This document shows, in pieces, positions 11,916 to 23,689 of a stretch of DNA of 64,000 nucleotides; the first letter of the stretch is position 1, and the number at the start of each line of letters is the position of its first letter. The translations under genes and the position numbers were made by a program. Source of the stretch: Phlebotomus papatasi (lineage: Eukaryota > Arthropoda > Insecta > Diptera > Psychodidae). The notes under the pieces were generated by a model. It ran no database searches, had not been told where the DNA came from, and saw only the letters and a program-made list of their open reading frames with translations. The DNA lies in contig NC_077222.1 of NCBI RefSeq assembly GCF_024763615.1, positions 1,426,001 through 1,490,000 of the forward strand, in the 5' to 3' direction.

Positions 11916-12658
11916 CCATATTTCTTTGTTCCGAAATACCCACAACGTTCTGAAATGGACCATTTTTACTTCTTTGTATTTTTGCTATTTGACATAAAAA
12001 ACTAGGGAAAAGCGCGCTACCTTCAGACGATTGAAGCTTCGCACAATTCATTTCTTCAATTTAATTAATTTTATTAATTAAATCAATTTTATACATTAAT
12101 TTGGCCCATTGTAATATTATATTTTAATAGCTGAACCAATGCCTTAAATGTGCAGAAAAGTACTGTGTGTAAAGTCCAGTAAACACATACGAAAAAATTG
12201 AGTTGTCCCAAGCTGGATTAGTCGAAACGTAGCGTGTTTTCCCCTATGCCTTTTTCAATAAATTTTAGTAGGAATCTTATTCAGGATAAAATAAGGAATA
12301 TAAATATTAATTTCAACAAGGAAAAAATATTTTGGGAAGTCAATAATGTATTTAAAAGTTGAAAATGCTAAAACTAGATCGTAAATGTACCACACTACCC
12401 TATCAAAATATAATGCCTACTCAAAATATGTGTAATTTATGTATTGTGCAGGGTAAGTGGTACAAGTTGGACCATGGTACAAGTTGAACAATGGTACAAG
12501 TTGGACAGGGCTTTTTTCTTGCTAAATTTAGTACTTAATTTTTATTTGTATATTTTTAGTTTTATAATTTGGTTCCTTTTGGTTAAAAAAAATAGTACTG
12601 TATTGTATTTATCAAGAAAAAATCCTTGTCCAACTTCTATCACTTTACCCTATGCACA

Positions 12659-13348
12659 CCCGTCAAATCATTGCTCTACCTGCCGATTTTACTCTGAGGT
12701 TTTTTGAATTTTAACGGTATATTCTAGTACATTCAGAGAAAATCTGCAGATTCTCGGCAGAATTTCTCCCTAGAAAATCTGCATAACCTCCATTACTTCA
12801 CAAAAATATTGTTGATTTATGAAGAAACTGTAGAAGTTATAAAGAAAATTGTATGCTCTGCTTAACAAGCATTACCGAGTACACATTTTCGATAAGTAAA
12901 AAAACTGCGTGCAAAAATACTAATTTCTTAAAAACCGCCAATCGAATGATACAAAAACACGAAATTTTGGTCGACAATCTGTTTAAAGTTTTCACTTCAC
13001 TATTCTCTACTTAGAACACGGCATCGCATAATTCTTTATTTTATATAAACACTGTGAAATCACCAAGAGAATCACTCTATTGATTTTTGCAAACTTCAGT
13101 GAAAAATTTTCCATCTTTTCTGACACAGCTGTCTGGAAAGTCTGGAATGTAGAAAAAATCTACAGAATATCTACAGAAATTCGTTTAGAGATTCGTCAGA
13201 AAATCTGCCGAAATATTCTGACGAATTTTGTCCCAAGCCCAAATAAAATTCGTAAGAATATCTACAGAATTTATCTGCAGATATTCTGTAGAGGTGTAGA
13301 TTTTCTCTACAGAAATCTTAAAGATATCTGCAGATATTATTTGACGGG
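12659..13348. mobile_element. Non-autonomous element with CCCGTCAAAT ends, copy 1 (690 bp)
   Basis: It starts CCCGTCAAATCATTGCTC and ends ATTTGACGGG, an inverted 10-bp repeat. A second copy in the opposite orientation spans about 27214-27958 and matches over its whole length, including the many 'tctgcag' motifs and the 'ggttttttgaatt' and 'atgcttgttaagcagagcat' regions. No transposase is encoded. Confidence 0.8.
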
Positions 13349-13635
13349 CAATGCATTACAAAATGCATATCAATGAGAATATACGTAATGAATATCATTC
13401 GCAAAATTACAGCTGGGAAACTTAACGAAAGAACTATCATCGGGCAACACTTTGCTACGTCAATCGTCTTGACGAAAGAAGAAGTCGCCATTGTTCTTGT
13501 CAATTTTTGTACAAGTTTTTTCCGTGATAATTTCCTTCAGAACAATCCATTCTTTGTGCTTAAAGATCCCGTGGGAAGAATTCTGAGTTATCCTGTTTTA
13601 CAAATAACCATTGAGTGTCACGAACAATGTCTGCT

Positions 13636-16600
13636 ATGAGTCCCGAATAGTAAGTTAAAAACTGCCTTGTTTTCTCTCACTCTGGCCCTTCCCGTCGAGG
13701 TGGCCAACTTCACGAAGTCTCTGCCACCTCCATCTCCTCATCTCCAACACAAAAAATCATCTCACATTTCCTTCTTTTTGCCCATTTTCCTTGCCCAGTC
13801 TCTCTCTAATGTTATGACGAATGCATTTAATATCGCACAAAGGAGGGCAACATTCTTGAGTTCCCATTTCCAGACAAAAAAAAAAGAAAGATAGTTCACA
13901 AAGTCCATTGGGGCACGATAGCAAATGGAGTTGATGATGCAAAAGCTCCTCGTTTTCTCTCCAAACCCGAAAGAAACCAATATTTCAAGCGCAATTTGTG
14001 ATACGAGACGCGCATTTGATGAGTCATCCGGAAGAAAAATCTGTTAAGAGACTCCCCAAACATTGGACCTTGCTCTATTTCTTGTGTTTTCGTTTATTTA
14101 TTTATTTTTTTTCGGGAAGAAATCTAAGGCCTCATCAACTCATCCCCTGAGAGACAATACAAAGACTTTGACCCAGAAATGGGCGTTTCTTTGTGACCTC
14201 AGATTCTATGCACTTCTAATTCTTGGTCTGTTCTCTTTGTTAAATGTTTGTCAAAAGGATATCGCCTTCCATTTCAAACAACAAAAAAATGTTTCGTTAA
14301 ATCAGCAAAAGAAAACATCCTTTTGACAAACTTTTTAACGAAAAAGCCTTACAAACTTTCGTTCTGATAGATATTGTGCAGAAAAAACAAGGATTTTAAT
14401 AAGAAATATTCTTTTTCAGTGACTATCTGTTTAAACTTCTTCTAATTGGCGATTCTGGCGTCGGCAAATCCTGCTTACTTCTGCGTTTTGCGGTAATGTT
14501 TACTTCTTTTTTTCAAACCTCAAGAAAATTTCCTTATTGTTTGTTTTTCTTCTTCAGGACGACACTTATACAGAGAGCTACATTAGCACCATTGGAGTAG
14601 ATTTTGTAAGTAATAAGCTCAATAATAATGCGAAAGAATTCTATCTAATGCCTTTGTTTCTTTTCTTGCAGAAAATTAGAACAATTGAACTCGATGGAAA
14701 GACCATAAAATTACAAATCGTAAGTTTCAGTTTTATTTTATTTTTTTAAACAAGTTTCCTAAACTTTAAAGGCATTTTCTATCAAACAATTCGATCGATT
14801 GTTCCATTGTTTATTTCAAGTTAATTTTGAACTTTACGATTTCTAATATTTTCGACTTAGGATCAGTCAGATTTACAAAGATTTGCTATTAAACTTAATA
14901 AAATCTTCATAGCGAAAATCCCGATGGCAACTTTTTGTTAAATCCATGGTTTTGATAATAATGCCGTACAGTTACAATAGAAAAGGCAAACTCATTTGTT
15001 TTCTATCAAATAAACCGAAAAGCTAGGACGACTTTTTCACTAAAACGTCTCTATATATTTTGAGAAATTTTCGTCAAAAATTTGATTTTTTTTTAAAGAA
15101 ATCGTCTGCATTGCTGTAAGCGAAAACGTGAAAATTCTGTCAAAAATGCTTGTTTTTGACGAAAATTACGGAATTTTTATGATTTTCACCGGATTTTTGG
15201 GTCACGGGTGACCCAAGAATGATTTTTTTCGAACAATCGTCTCGAGTTGTGTCTTGTTCTAAAGGCCTCTGCACACTAGGAGCAATTTCTTTAAAAAATG
15301 CCTTAAGAAAAATTTCCGTATCCTTGCAGGCAGAAACTTCAGAATTTTTTTTAAAAAAGGCAATTTTTGACGAAAATTGCTTCTATTGTATAGACACCAT
15401 TAGAGGATTAAGCTTAAGGCCTCTACACATTGGGAGCAATTTTCCCCAAAAATTGCATTTTTGACTGCATTTTGACATTTCCACCTACAGCATTGCATGC
15501 AATTTCCGTTAAAAAAAACACTTTGACAAAAATTACCTCCAATGTGTAGAGGCCTTTAAACGCAACAAATTTTACACAATGATTAATCTGTAATTGAAGT
15601 TGCTAAATTTATAACCGGTCTCAATGGCCTTTTAAACCTTTAAAATCTTTAAAATGATAAATATTTTTATGTAGGTTCGTAGTATATAATTAAAATTGTC
15701 ATTTTAGGATCAGAAATCTGTCATTCCCATACAAAATCATCTGAATTCCAACTTAACGAAACCTTAATGGCTTCGTCAAAATTAAAGATTTCCCATTTTG
15801 AGCTAAAGGCCTCTACACATTGGGAGCAATTTTCGTCAAAAATCGCATCTTTGACAGAATTTTGACGTTTCTACCCACAACGGTACGGACAATTTCCTTC
15901 AAAAGAGCAATTTTTGACGAAAACTGCTTACAATGTGTAGACACCCTAAAGGCCTACCCTCTTATCGTGAATTTTATAAATTACGAAGGTCATTTCAGTA
16001 TTTATAGTTCCTTGCAACTAAATTTAAAGAGCAATTTAAAGAAGTTTGACATTTCAGTTCAGTTTCCTGGGTATTTCATTGCGTTTAAGCTTAAAGATAG
16101 GTGTCTACAAATTATGAGAAATTTCTGTAAAAAATTAGCTTCAAGAAAAGAAGTGTGCATTAAAAAATTTGCCAACACCATTGGTATGAACTTCTGACAA
16201 AAAAAATGGGTTTTTGAAGAAAATTTGTCTAATGTATAGGCCAAGGGCGTGACGTTTTCTATGTTTCCCATATGTTTCTAGCGTGCCGAAAAAACTTTTG
16301 AGTTTTTTAGCTGTTTTCTGTCATTGTAGTATGAATTACCAAAAAATAGGAATACAAAATAAAAGCCAATTTAATATAGAATAGGCAACCGAAAACCCGA
16401 AATTGGTAACCTACGTAGTTTTGGAGATATCTTGTGAAATGTGTACGAAAAGAGGAAAAAATTTACACTAAAACTGGTCGCATTTTTCAGAGCTAATGTC
16501 ACAGCCCTGGTATAGGCAATTTCTTTCTAAAATCATATCCAATTCAAAGCAATATTCATCAAAAATTTTTTAAAGAAATTACCTGTTATGGTGTCTACAC

Positions 16601-19600
16601 ACTAGAAGCAATTTTCTTCAAAAATTGCCTTTTTTAAAAGCAATTCTGACGTTTCTGCCTAGAAGGATAGGGGGAATTTTCTTTAAAAAAGCATTTTTTA
16701 AAGAAATTGCTCCTAGTGTGTAGTGGCCAGTACACTTTGGAACAAAATTCATCAGCCAGTTTTGATAGAATTCTTCAAGGAAACCATCACGATTCAAGAT
16801 TGCTTTTCATGAAAATTTATTGTTTCTCTGATGGAAAAAAAGAAAAACGTTTGGTGAAGTTCCTTGGAATAGTATTTAGTGAATTTTTGTGCCAAATTTT
16901 CCAAAAATGCAAAAAATTGTGTTTTTTTTTTTTGGAAATGTCAGACCTGATGGAAGCCGGATCTAGCTTTGAAGGAACATCTCTTCTGATTTTTATCTAG
17001 ATATTGCCGGAAATCATTGCAACAAAAACAATTACAAGAGCAAGAGACTTGGGAATGATAGCAATTTGTCAAAAAATTTTGATGGAAAATAAACAAAATG
17101 TGGGGGCATTTTTCTTCAAAAATTCGTTCAAAAATATGAATTTTCTTTCAAAAGAATTTTTGAAATAATTCTTGATGAAATCAGCACCAGTGTGTAGACA
17201 CCTTTTTGACGCTTTAAAACGAAGAATCTTTATCGGGAAATAAGAATCACTTTTTATTGACTTTATTTACAGTTTGACAACTAAAAATTTATCTCAGAAT
17301 CGAATAGTCAATTTCTTAAACTTTTATCGAAAAAACTTAACGAAGATCTCCTATCTCATTAAATTGTCTTTTACATTTAAAACACTTCTAATCCCTTTTT
17401 CATCGAATAAGGACCTTTAAAAATATGTATATAAGCTCCTCTCTACCCATTTAAATTTTCTCAGCTAAATTACATATTCAAAAGGGTATTTTCAATGTGT
17501 AGGTTTTAGCTTTGGGCCAGACTTTCATTAATAAAAAAAATACTACTTCTGAGTTAAAGGGACACACTTTTCGGATGAAATAATTTCTAAATTTAGAATG
17601 CTAAAAGATTTATTTACAAAAACTTTCGAGTAAATTAATTGTTCTCCACGCTTTTCACTGTTATTCATGGGAGCAAAAGAACACTTACAACTGTTAAAGT
17701 TGAATCTTCTGTCTGAATAAATTGTCTCTAGCTAATTGCGCTAAGAATTGTTGTACCCTAAACTATGACAAGAACTTGAAGGTTAAATAGTCAATTATTG
17801 AAATAATATTCTGTAGGTTATTAAATTTTCAAAACATAAAGACAGTTTAGTTTATTTTATTGTGATTTTCTTCATAATTGACAAGTGACCCTTGTTAAAG
17901 TAATTTACACCCGCATATCAATTTTTTATTGTCATTTCTCCATGATTAGCTATTACTCACTAAAAGATTGTAATCTTTTTAGACTTGAGTAACTTGAAAG
18001 TAGCCAAATTATTCGTTTGATTTAGTATTCTCTGCAAATAGTCCAATAAATCAAAGAAAGGAAGAATTAATTTTGTTCTGTCAAGACGTTTTCAGAATTT
18101 TTAATGATAATTAAAATTAATTTAATGAGATAAAACATGCAAAAACCTTTGCAGTAAAATGCAGTTTAATTCTTTTCATTTTTGATTCACTTTATAAATG
18201 CGATAAAATTAAATGACCTAAATTTATTCATTTACTTACCGAAGAATTGCAACCTTCTCATTAATTTGCACTGCAACAATCCGAAGAACCTGAAAAAAAA
18301 ATCAAAAAGAATTGTTATGGATACAAAATTAGCAAATGAATTAACTTGTATGATATGGCTGGCCTGATGATTAAATTTTGTACAAACTACATGACGTCAC
18401 TTTTCATTGAGAATCCCTGACTAATGTTTACATGACTAATGGCGCAATTCAGTTATCTTACCAATTTGGTGTGATTTTGTATACACTCTCCAAAATTTCA
18501 ACAACAATCGAATGGATTTTAGGCACAAAATTTACTGCAGATAATACAAAATTTGTAATTCTAGAACCTATATTTACAATAATATTGTCCGATACTTTAC
18601 CAAGAACTCTCCAAGTTTCTTGAAATTATTTAGATACTAAATATTTCGAGAAAAAAAACTTATTAGCAAATTCGTTCTTATCAAATCAAAGCTGCAATTT
18701 AGTGTAAATGAAGCGAAATTTACTTCTCTACCGAAAAATTGCGAGAAAGTGTTTGTGAGATAGTATCTTGTACGTGATAAAATGGGATGTTGTACGAGCT
18801 AATGGGTGTTTGTCCATGGGTAAATTTTGTATAACAAGCAATCTACAGTATACAATACATTAATAAATTGGGTGAAAGGAACACCAATTGACACTTTAAG
18901 AACTCGTGTCAGGATTTATTGATACTTTACTGTGTACCATTTGGAATACGAAATTCGAACACTTATCCTTATCGAAAAACACAGATTAATGAAAAAACGT
19001 TATATTACTTAGATTTTATTGGATGCATTAAATAAATTTCAACGTTTTGACAAAAGTGTCAATAGGGGTTCCCTGTCGAAGAGGTGTTCCTTCAACCTTA
19101 GAAACACAAAATAGTTTTTCTTTGCGTTTGTGTATTACATATTAGCATTTTATACTTCTTACTTCTTCAATAGCCTACCAACTTTTTTTTTAAATTGTTA
19201 ATTGCAGCGAAAAAATGATTACATTTTCTTGTTCAATCAATTCAGCGATTTATACTGTTATTATAAGAAATTTAGCCATGTTCAATACCAATTATCTCAG
19301 ACAACACACCATTTTCCTTTAACTCGAGACATTTTTTTCTTTAAAATTAAATGTAGTCGAGATCTTGAAGCCTATTGGCTCATCTAAAAAATCAAAAGGG
19401 CACCATCAATAGAAAACAACTTTCGTTTTCTTTTTTGTTGTATATTTTTAAACAAAAGATTAAATAACACGAGAACACTAAATATAACAACTGATCCAAA
19501 TTTTATGAAATATTTTTAAGATAGATTAGATTGCATGGGGAGCATAATGCGATATGCGGACTGCAAGCACCTAGGCTCTCTTGAAGCCTCTTATGTTTAC

Positions 19601-22574
19601 CCAAAAAACCTTACTCGATTGTTTTGTTAAATTGAAATATTTTTAACTAAAATCCTTTCCAATATTTAGGTTTGCAATAGACGTTAATCCATATTAATCT
19701 TAAAAATTTTCAATTACACTAAATAATTGCTTTATTCTCTGAATTCTTAAATTAATTAAAAAATTATTAAATTCTCTGAATAATGATAAAGGTAAAGGAA
19801 TTAAACAAAAAAAAAATTTACAATGATTTTGACGCCCGAATCTCTCGATAATTTGGATGGCATTTAGCCCCATATGCCCAATTGAAAGGGAGCCTACTAT
19901 ATAAAAGCGATGAAAAACGGAGTTTACTCGAACCGAAAATATCATAGCTTTCCCTTATAGAAACATCAAAATCGAAAATGCGACTCTCTTCGGAAAAAGA
20001 CAATTTTTAGTGTTTAGTGGGACCAACGGGGAATCATGCAATACGAGAGTTGCTTAAATCAAGTGATACTATCAATAAGCATTGCTACCGATCAATTTCG
20101 ATCATGTATTAGTCGAAATCCGGCCAAAATCTTTTAGTTAATTTTGAAGAATTGAAAAATTGTGTGTTGGAGTGATTTTAATCTAAGAACGTCTTATTTT
20201 ATCGTCGAGGTATCAGTGTATTGTCAAAGAAATGGCAAAAATATACAGATAGTATATAGATGAGTATTGTAGTTTTTATTGCCAAAAGGGTTTTGCTTAA
20301 AAAAAAATTGGAAGCTAATAGCTCACCCGAATTTTCTTGCTCGCAATTTATTGCTTGTCCAACCTAGGCGAAGATTGAAGAGGAGTAGAACCTTAGTGTT
20401 TGTCAATTAGGTTTCTATTGAACCAGTTTTCTTTTTGTAAGGCAAGTCACTGGACTTTGTTCTTTTCGAGACATTTTATTCTTCATTGACAGAACATTTG
20501 CTTATTGTATAATTATACAGATTGCAATAAAGAAGTGCGTCAAAAAATTTGAATTTGAGAATTTAAAAATTCGCCGTTTTTAGCTTAAATATTTACTAGG
20601 GTGGATTAACCGGCTATCGCCATGTTTAGGAAAAAATTAAATTCATTTAATCATAACTTTTGAATCCTTGTTACAAGATAAGTCAAATTTGACACAAAGT
20701 TACTTAGATGTATTGGCTCTAGATACGTGAAAACAATAATCCTAGAACATAACGCTGGACTACTTAAAAAACAGATTTTTATTAATAATGCAAAAATAAC
20801 CATTTTTACCACTTTTCGCCACTTTTTTTACCACCGCCACTTTTTACCACTTTTCGCCAGTTTTGTAAAATTTGTAACCACTTCTCGCCACCCACTTGAA
20901 AAGAACCACACTCGGTTATTTTAGGCAATGCTATGAAAAGAATACATTCACCATTTCTCTTTCCTTGTGATCACTTTATTATTACTCTCTTTAAATGATT
21001 TTTCTTCACTTTTATTTGAGAAATCAAATTATGGGGCTTTTGCAGAAAGTAAACAATGCAGATTTGACAACTGAGAATGTACGAAGTGAAGTTAGCGTCG
21101 CCTATTGAAAAGATATGGCGACAGGTGGTAAAATCAATTCTAGAATATTACCACTTCTCGCCATGCCTCATTTTTATACAAAAATAATATAAAATGAAAT
21201 ATTAATTGACTAAATACAAATTTTATGTATTCCACAAGTGCAATTAAATATTCAATAGACAAATTATTTACCCAAATAGGTATTTTTGGCCTGATGAAAA
21301 TTTGACGACACTTAGTACATTTGGTAAGAGATGTTGGATTCGATGCACTTGCTTAAAATATTGCTCTAAAAAGTGATCAAAATCGTGAATCCAAAACGAA
21401 TAATTATTATTTTTCGATTCTATGCGTAGAAGCAGAAACAATACAAAAAAATTGCGACTCATTTATTTCATAAATTGCGAAAAATAGCGATTTCAATGTA
21501 AGTGGCGAGAAGTGGGGCACTGGCGAGAACTGGTGATTCCACCCTACATAGCAAATAACTAGAGACTTGCAAAAAATATCATAGATTCCTTCAACCTTAT
21601 GCTTTACAATTATGTACAAACATAAGAAAAAAATAACTTTAGGTAGTCAGGAAAAAATATTTTCTTTATGGGACACCGGTGTTCCAATCGTCCTTAAAGG
21701 GTTAAATTCAGCTAGTTCTTGCATTCCTCTAGAAGTTTTCTATTTCTTATTGACAAAAATATATAAAAAATTAGTTAAGGACGAGGGTCAGCGTAGTCGT
21801 AGTGAATTTTCACTCTACCCGTATACTTCATGTGAGCATCACATATCTGTGTTAAAGTAAATGCTCTCGTGAAAAAGTTGGAGATTCTATTGGAATTTCA
21901 TTGAAAGTTCGAGTGAACATGATAAATCCACCCTATTTGAACGAAATTTTTATCTCTGAAGCACGGATGCTTCCTCTGTGCGTTATCAAACTCCATGAGA
22001 TTCCCTAAATAACTTTTATATTTTAGTAGTAACTATAAAATCTAAAATTGAGTAAAATCTTGGTCTTTTTTTCAGTGGGATACTGCTGGGCAGGAAAGAT
22101 TCCGTACGATTACGTCGTCGTACTACCGTGGAGCTCATGGTATTATTGTTGTGTATGATTGCACAGACCAGGAATCCTTCAACAATGTCAAGCAATGGCT
22201 GGAAGAGATTGAGCGCTATGCTTGCGAAAATGTCAATAAACTCCTGGTAGGCAATAAATGTGATCTAACAACCAAGAAAATTGTCGATCATACAACGGCT
22301 ATGGTAAGTTGTAAAAGTTTGCAAAAGACTTTTTTAAGGAGGAGAAAATGATTTAGGAATAAATGCATTGCAGGAATATGCGAGTCAATTGGGCATTCCA
22401 TTCCTTGAGACATCAGCCAAAAATGCCACAAATGTGGATCAGGCTTTTATGACAATGGCTGCAGAGATTAAGAATCGCGTTGGACCACCATCCAGTGCAA
22501 CAGAGGCTGCTGGCAAGTCAGTGAAAATTGATCAAGGGCGTCCAATTAGCGATACCAAATCCGGCTGCTGTTGA
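13636..22574 (+). CDS. Rab1: Small GTPase Rab1 (ER-to-Golgi transport)
   Basis: Rab1 recruits tethers for COPII vesicles between endoplasmic reticulum and Golgi. Exons 13636-13649, 14420-14492, 14558-14605, 14672-14719, 22076-22303 and 22374-22574 join in phase to 203 residues (family about 205). The 14-nt first coding exon gives MSPE plus two bases of the next Tyr codon and is needed to reach the conserved [22 protein letters not shown]-binding motifs: GDSGVGKS (15-22), switch [14 protein letters not shown] (63-67), NKCD (121-124), ETSAK (149-153). The last residues GCC carry the two geranylgeranylated cysteines. Identity to fruit-fly Rab1 is very high, for example [20 protein letters not shown]. 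The 7.4-kb intron before the DTAGQ exon is packed with foldback elements. There is little room for another identity. Confidence 0.97.
14246..14331. repeat. 15-bp perfect inverted repeat in Rab1 intron 1
   Basis: gtttgtcaaaaggat (14246-14260) pairs exactly with atccttttgacaaac (14317-14331), leaving a 56-nt loop about 90 bp before the exon-2 acceptor. Confidence 0.7.
15262..15946. mobile_element. Three short palindromic MITEs (about 140 bp each)
   Basis: Copies at about 15262-15398, 15416-15557 and 15806-15946 begin aaggcctctacacattggga (or a variant) and end in its inverted form. The ends are followed inwards by 'gcaattttcgtcaaaaattgc'-type sequence, so each can fold into one long hairpin. 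They are related but not identical, so they are separate insertions or old duplications. No coding sequence. The superfamily is not clear. Confidence 0.8.
16590..16728. mobile_element. Fourth member of the same palindromic MITE family
   Basis: It starts ggtgtctacacactagaagc and ends gctcctagtgtgtagtggcc, the inverted form, 139 bp in all. It matches the three copies upstream in both ends and inner sequence. A further half-copy end ('cagtgtgtagacacc') is visible near 17190-17205. Confidence 0.75.
18870..19097. mobile_element. Foldback element with 15-bp ends (about 228 bp)
   Basis: Left end ggtgaaaggaacacc, right end ggtgttccttcaacc (inverted, one mismatch). The next bases inside (attgacact / agtgtcaat) also pair. 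No coding capacity; class unknown. Confidence 0.6.
19814..19900. mobile_element. Half copy of the TA-flanked MITE
   Basis: Matches the inner right half and right end of the 10214-10385 element ('tttgacgcc', 'gataatttggatggcattt', 'cccaattgaaagggag', 'cctacta'). The left half is absent. Confidence 0.7.
20265..21701 (-). mobile_element. TTAA-flanked, piggyBac-like non-autonomous element, interrupted
   Basis: The terminus at 21701 reads ...cgtccttaaaggg followed by TTAA (21702-21705). Reversed, this is the same TTAA|CCCTTTAAGGACGATTGG start as the element at 63625. The two copies match over the 63625-63907 segment. Here that segment is broken by a 946-bp insertion (20599-21544), and about 200 bp of extra sequence lies near 20330-20530. 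A near-palindrome (21670-21685, core ACACCGGTGT) lies 16 bp from the tip. The far end is not identified. Assignment to piggyBac rests on TTAA and the CCC terminus only. Confidence 0.7.
20599..21544. mobile_element. 946-bp inserted element with GGGTGGAWT ends and TA duplication
   Basis: Ends GGGTGGATTAACC and, inverted, GGGTGGAATCACC (11 of 13 match). TA lies on both sides (20597-20598 and 21545-21546). The related copy at 63625 onward shows the same host sequence uninterrupted, with a single TA at 63779-63780, so this is a true insertion. Inside are repeated phrases of 'ccacttttcgcca' and its complement. No convincing protein; small frames such as 20727-20924 are low-complexity. Confidence 0.88.
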
Positions 22575-23689
22575 AAACTTTTTTTTGTTTGGTTCCGAAA
22601 GACAAAAAAAAATGTGCACCATCGGCATTTTTTTGTTTTTTTTGATTTACAACAGTACCATTCTGTTAATTTTTTTTTTGAAATGAAGAAAAGAAACTGA
22701 AAAAAAAACTTTAAATGAGAAGAGTTGAAAAAATAAATCCATTCAGCTACTATTTACTTTAACATTAAAATATAGAGGATGAATCATGAGAAAAAAACAC
22801 AATTTTAAGATCAACTTAAAAGAGAGAAAAAGATAAATGAAAGGATCTTGAAGAGTTATTATGCAAAGAATATTTGGTAGAAGAATTACACGAGAAAAAA
22901 AAATAATCGATTGATCAAAGACGATAAATGTATTTAAGAAAAAATTAAATATTTCACACATAATGAAAGTTCATATAATTTGAGCAAAAGTATTTGATGG
23001 TTGGCTGAATGCAGCACTTTATTATTGAAAGGTCAAGTAGATTTCAATAAAAAATAAAAGATTTGCATTAATCAAGTATTTAAAGGGCAGGAAACTGATG
23101 GAGTTTTGATAAATAAAAAAAGGAACTGAAATCTACTTGGAAGTTTAATAATAAAATATTAAATAAAGAATATTAAAAAAAAAAAATCTGAATAAGAATA
23201 AAGGTAAAAAAAAATAATTTGTGAAGATGGAAAAATTTAGATTCAAATAAAATACACCACGTAATAAAATTCTTCCTGGTTTTTTATACCTTGTAGAAAT
23301 TGGCCGTCAATTTTTTTAAAGTATTTTTGTTTTTAATTGAAATTTTTCGTTGCTGAAACTTCCTACACGAAAAAAAATAGACAAAAAGTAGAATGTGTGT
23401 AAATTATATTTTGCATTGTTCCAATTTTTTTAGCTGAATATTTCTTACAAAAAAACTTATATTTATAATTCTAATTCGCATTAAATAAAAAACAAAAATT
23501 TATTACAGAAGAAAAAACCATCAGCCAATAGGAAACAGGCATTTCCAATATGGCGGAACGTTCCTGGCTTCCCATTGGCTGGTTCTTTCTTCAACAAAAT
23601 CTGCGATTTCTATTTAATGCCAACTAGATCATAGCTCTTATAAAATTCCAGTGGTATCTCAACTAGTTTTCAACATTCGGTAAATAAAT
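22575..23689. other. Rab1 3' region and gap to the XRCC4-like gene
   Basis: A/T-homopolymer-rich 3' untranslated sequence of Rab1, with AATAAA at 22732-22737, followed by spacer. An inverted pair (cagccaatagg / cccattggctgg) flanks a short GC-richer stretch at 23521-23582. Rab1 and the XRCC4-like gene converge here. Confidence 0.6.
22732..22737 (+). terminator. Probable poly(A) signal of Rab1
   Basis: AATAAA 158 bp downstream of the Rab1 stop codon. Confidence 0.45.

Larger units (their letters stand above)
10037..13635. other. Intergenic region between Sec10 and Rab1
   Basis: The divergent promoters of Sec10 (-) and Rab1 (+) must lie here, but I see no convincing core promoter motif. The identifiable content is mobile: a TA-flanked MITE (10214-10385), a pogo-like transposase fossil (about 11640-11915), a short tandem of 'ggtacaagttgga' around 12460-12507, and a 690-bp element with CCCGTCAAAT ends (12659-13348). 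The remainder is AT-rich with nothing recognisable. Confidence 0.6.
14720..22075. other. Rab1 intron 4: nested mobile-element cluster
   Basis: This 7.4-kb intron has no supported exon. It holds four short palindromic elements between 15262 and 16728, a fragment with the palindrome GGGTCACGGGTGACCC (15199-15214), an element with inverted ends at 18870-19097, a half copy of the TA-flanked MITE (about 19814-19900), and a TTAA-flanked element ending at 21701 that is itself interrupted by a 946-bp insertion (20599-21544). The rest is AT-rich without recognisable features. Confidence 0.75.

Noticed and set aside
12440..12510. 'ggtacaagttgga' triplicate as a CRISPR-like array
   Set aside because: Only three short imperfect copies with almost no spacer, in a eukaryotic genome.
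20727..20924. Small plus-strand frame inside the 946-bp insertion
   Set aside because: Composition reflects the repeated 'ccacttttcgcca' phrases; no protein-like pattern.
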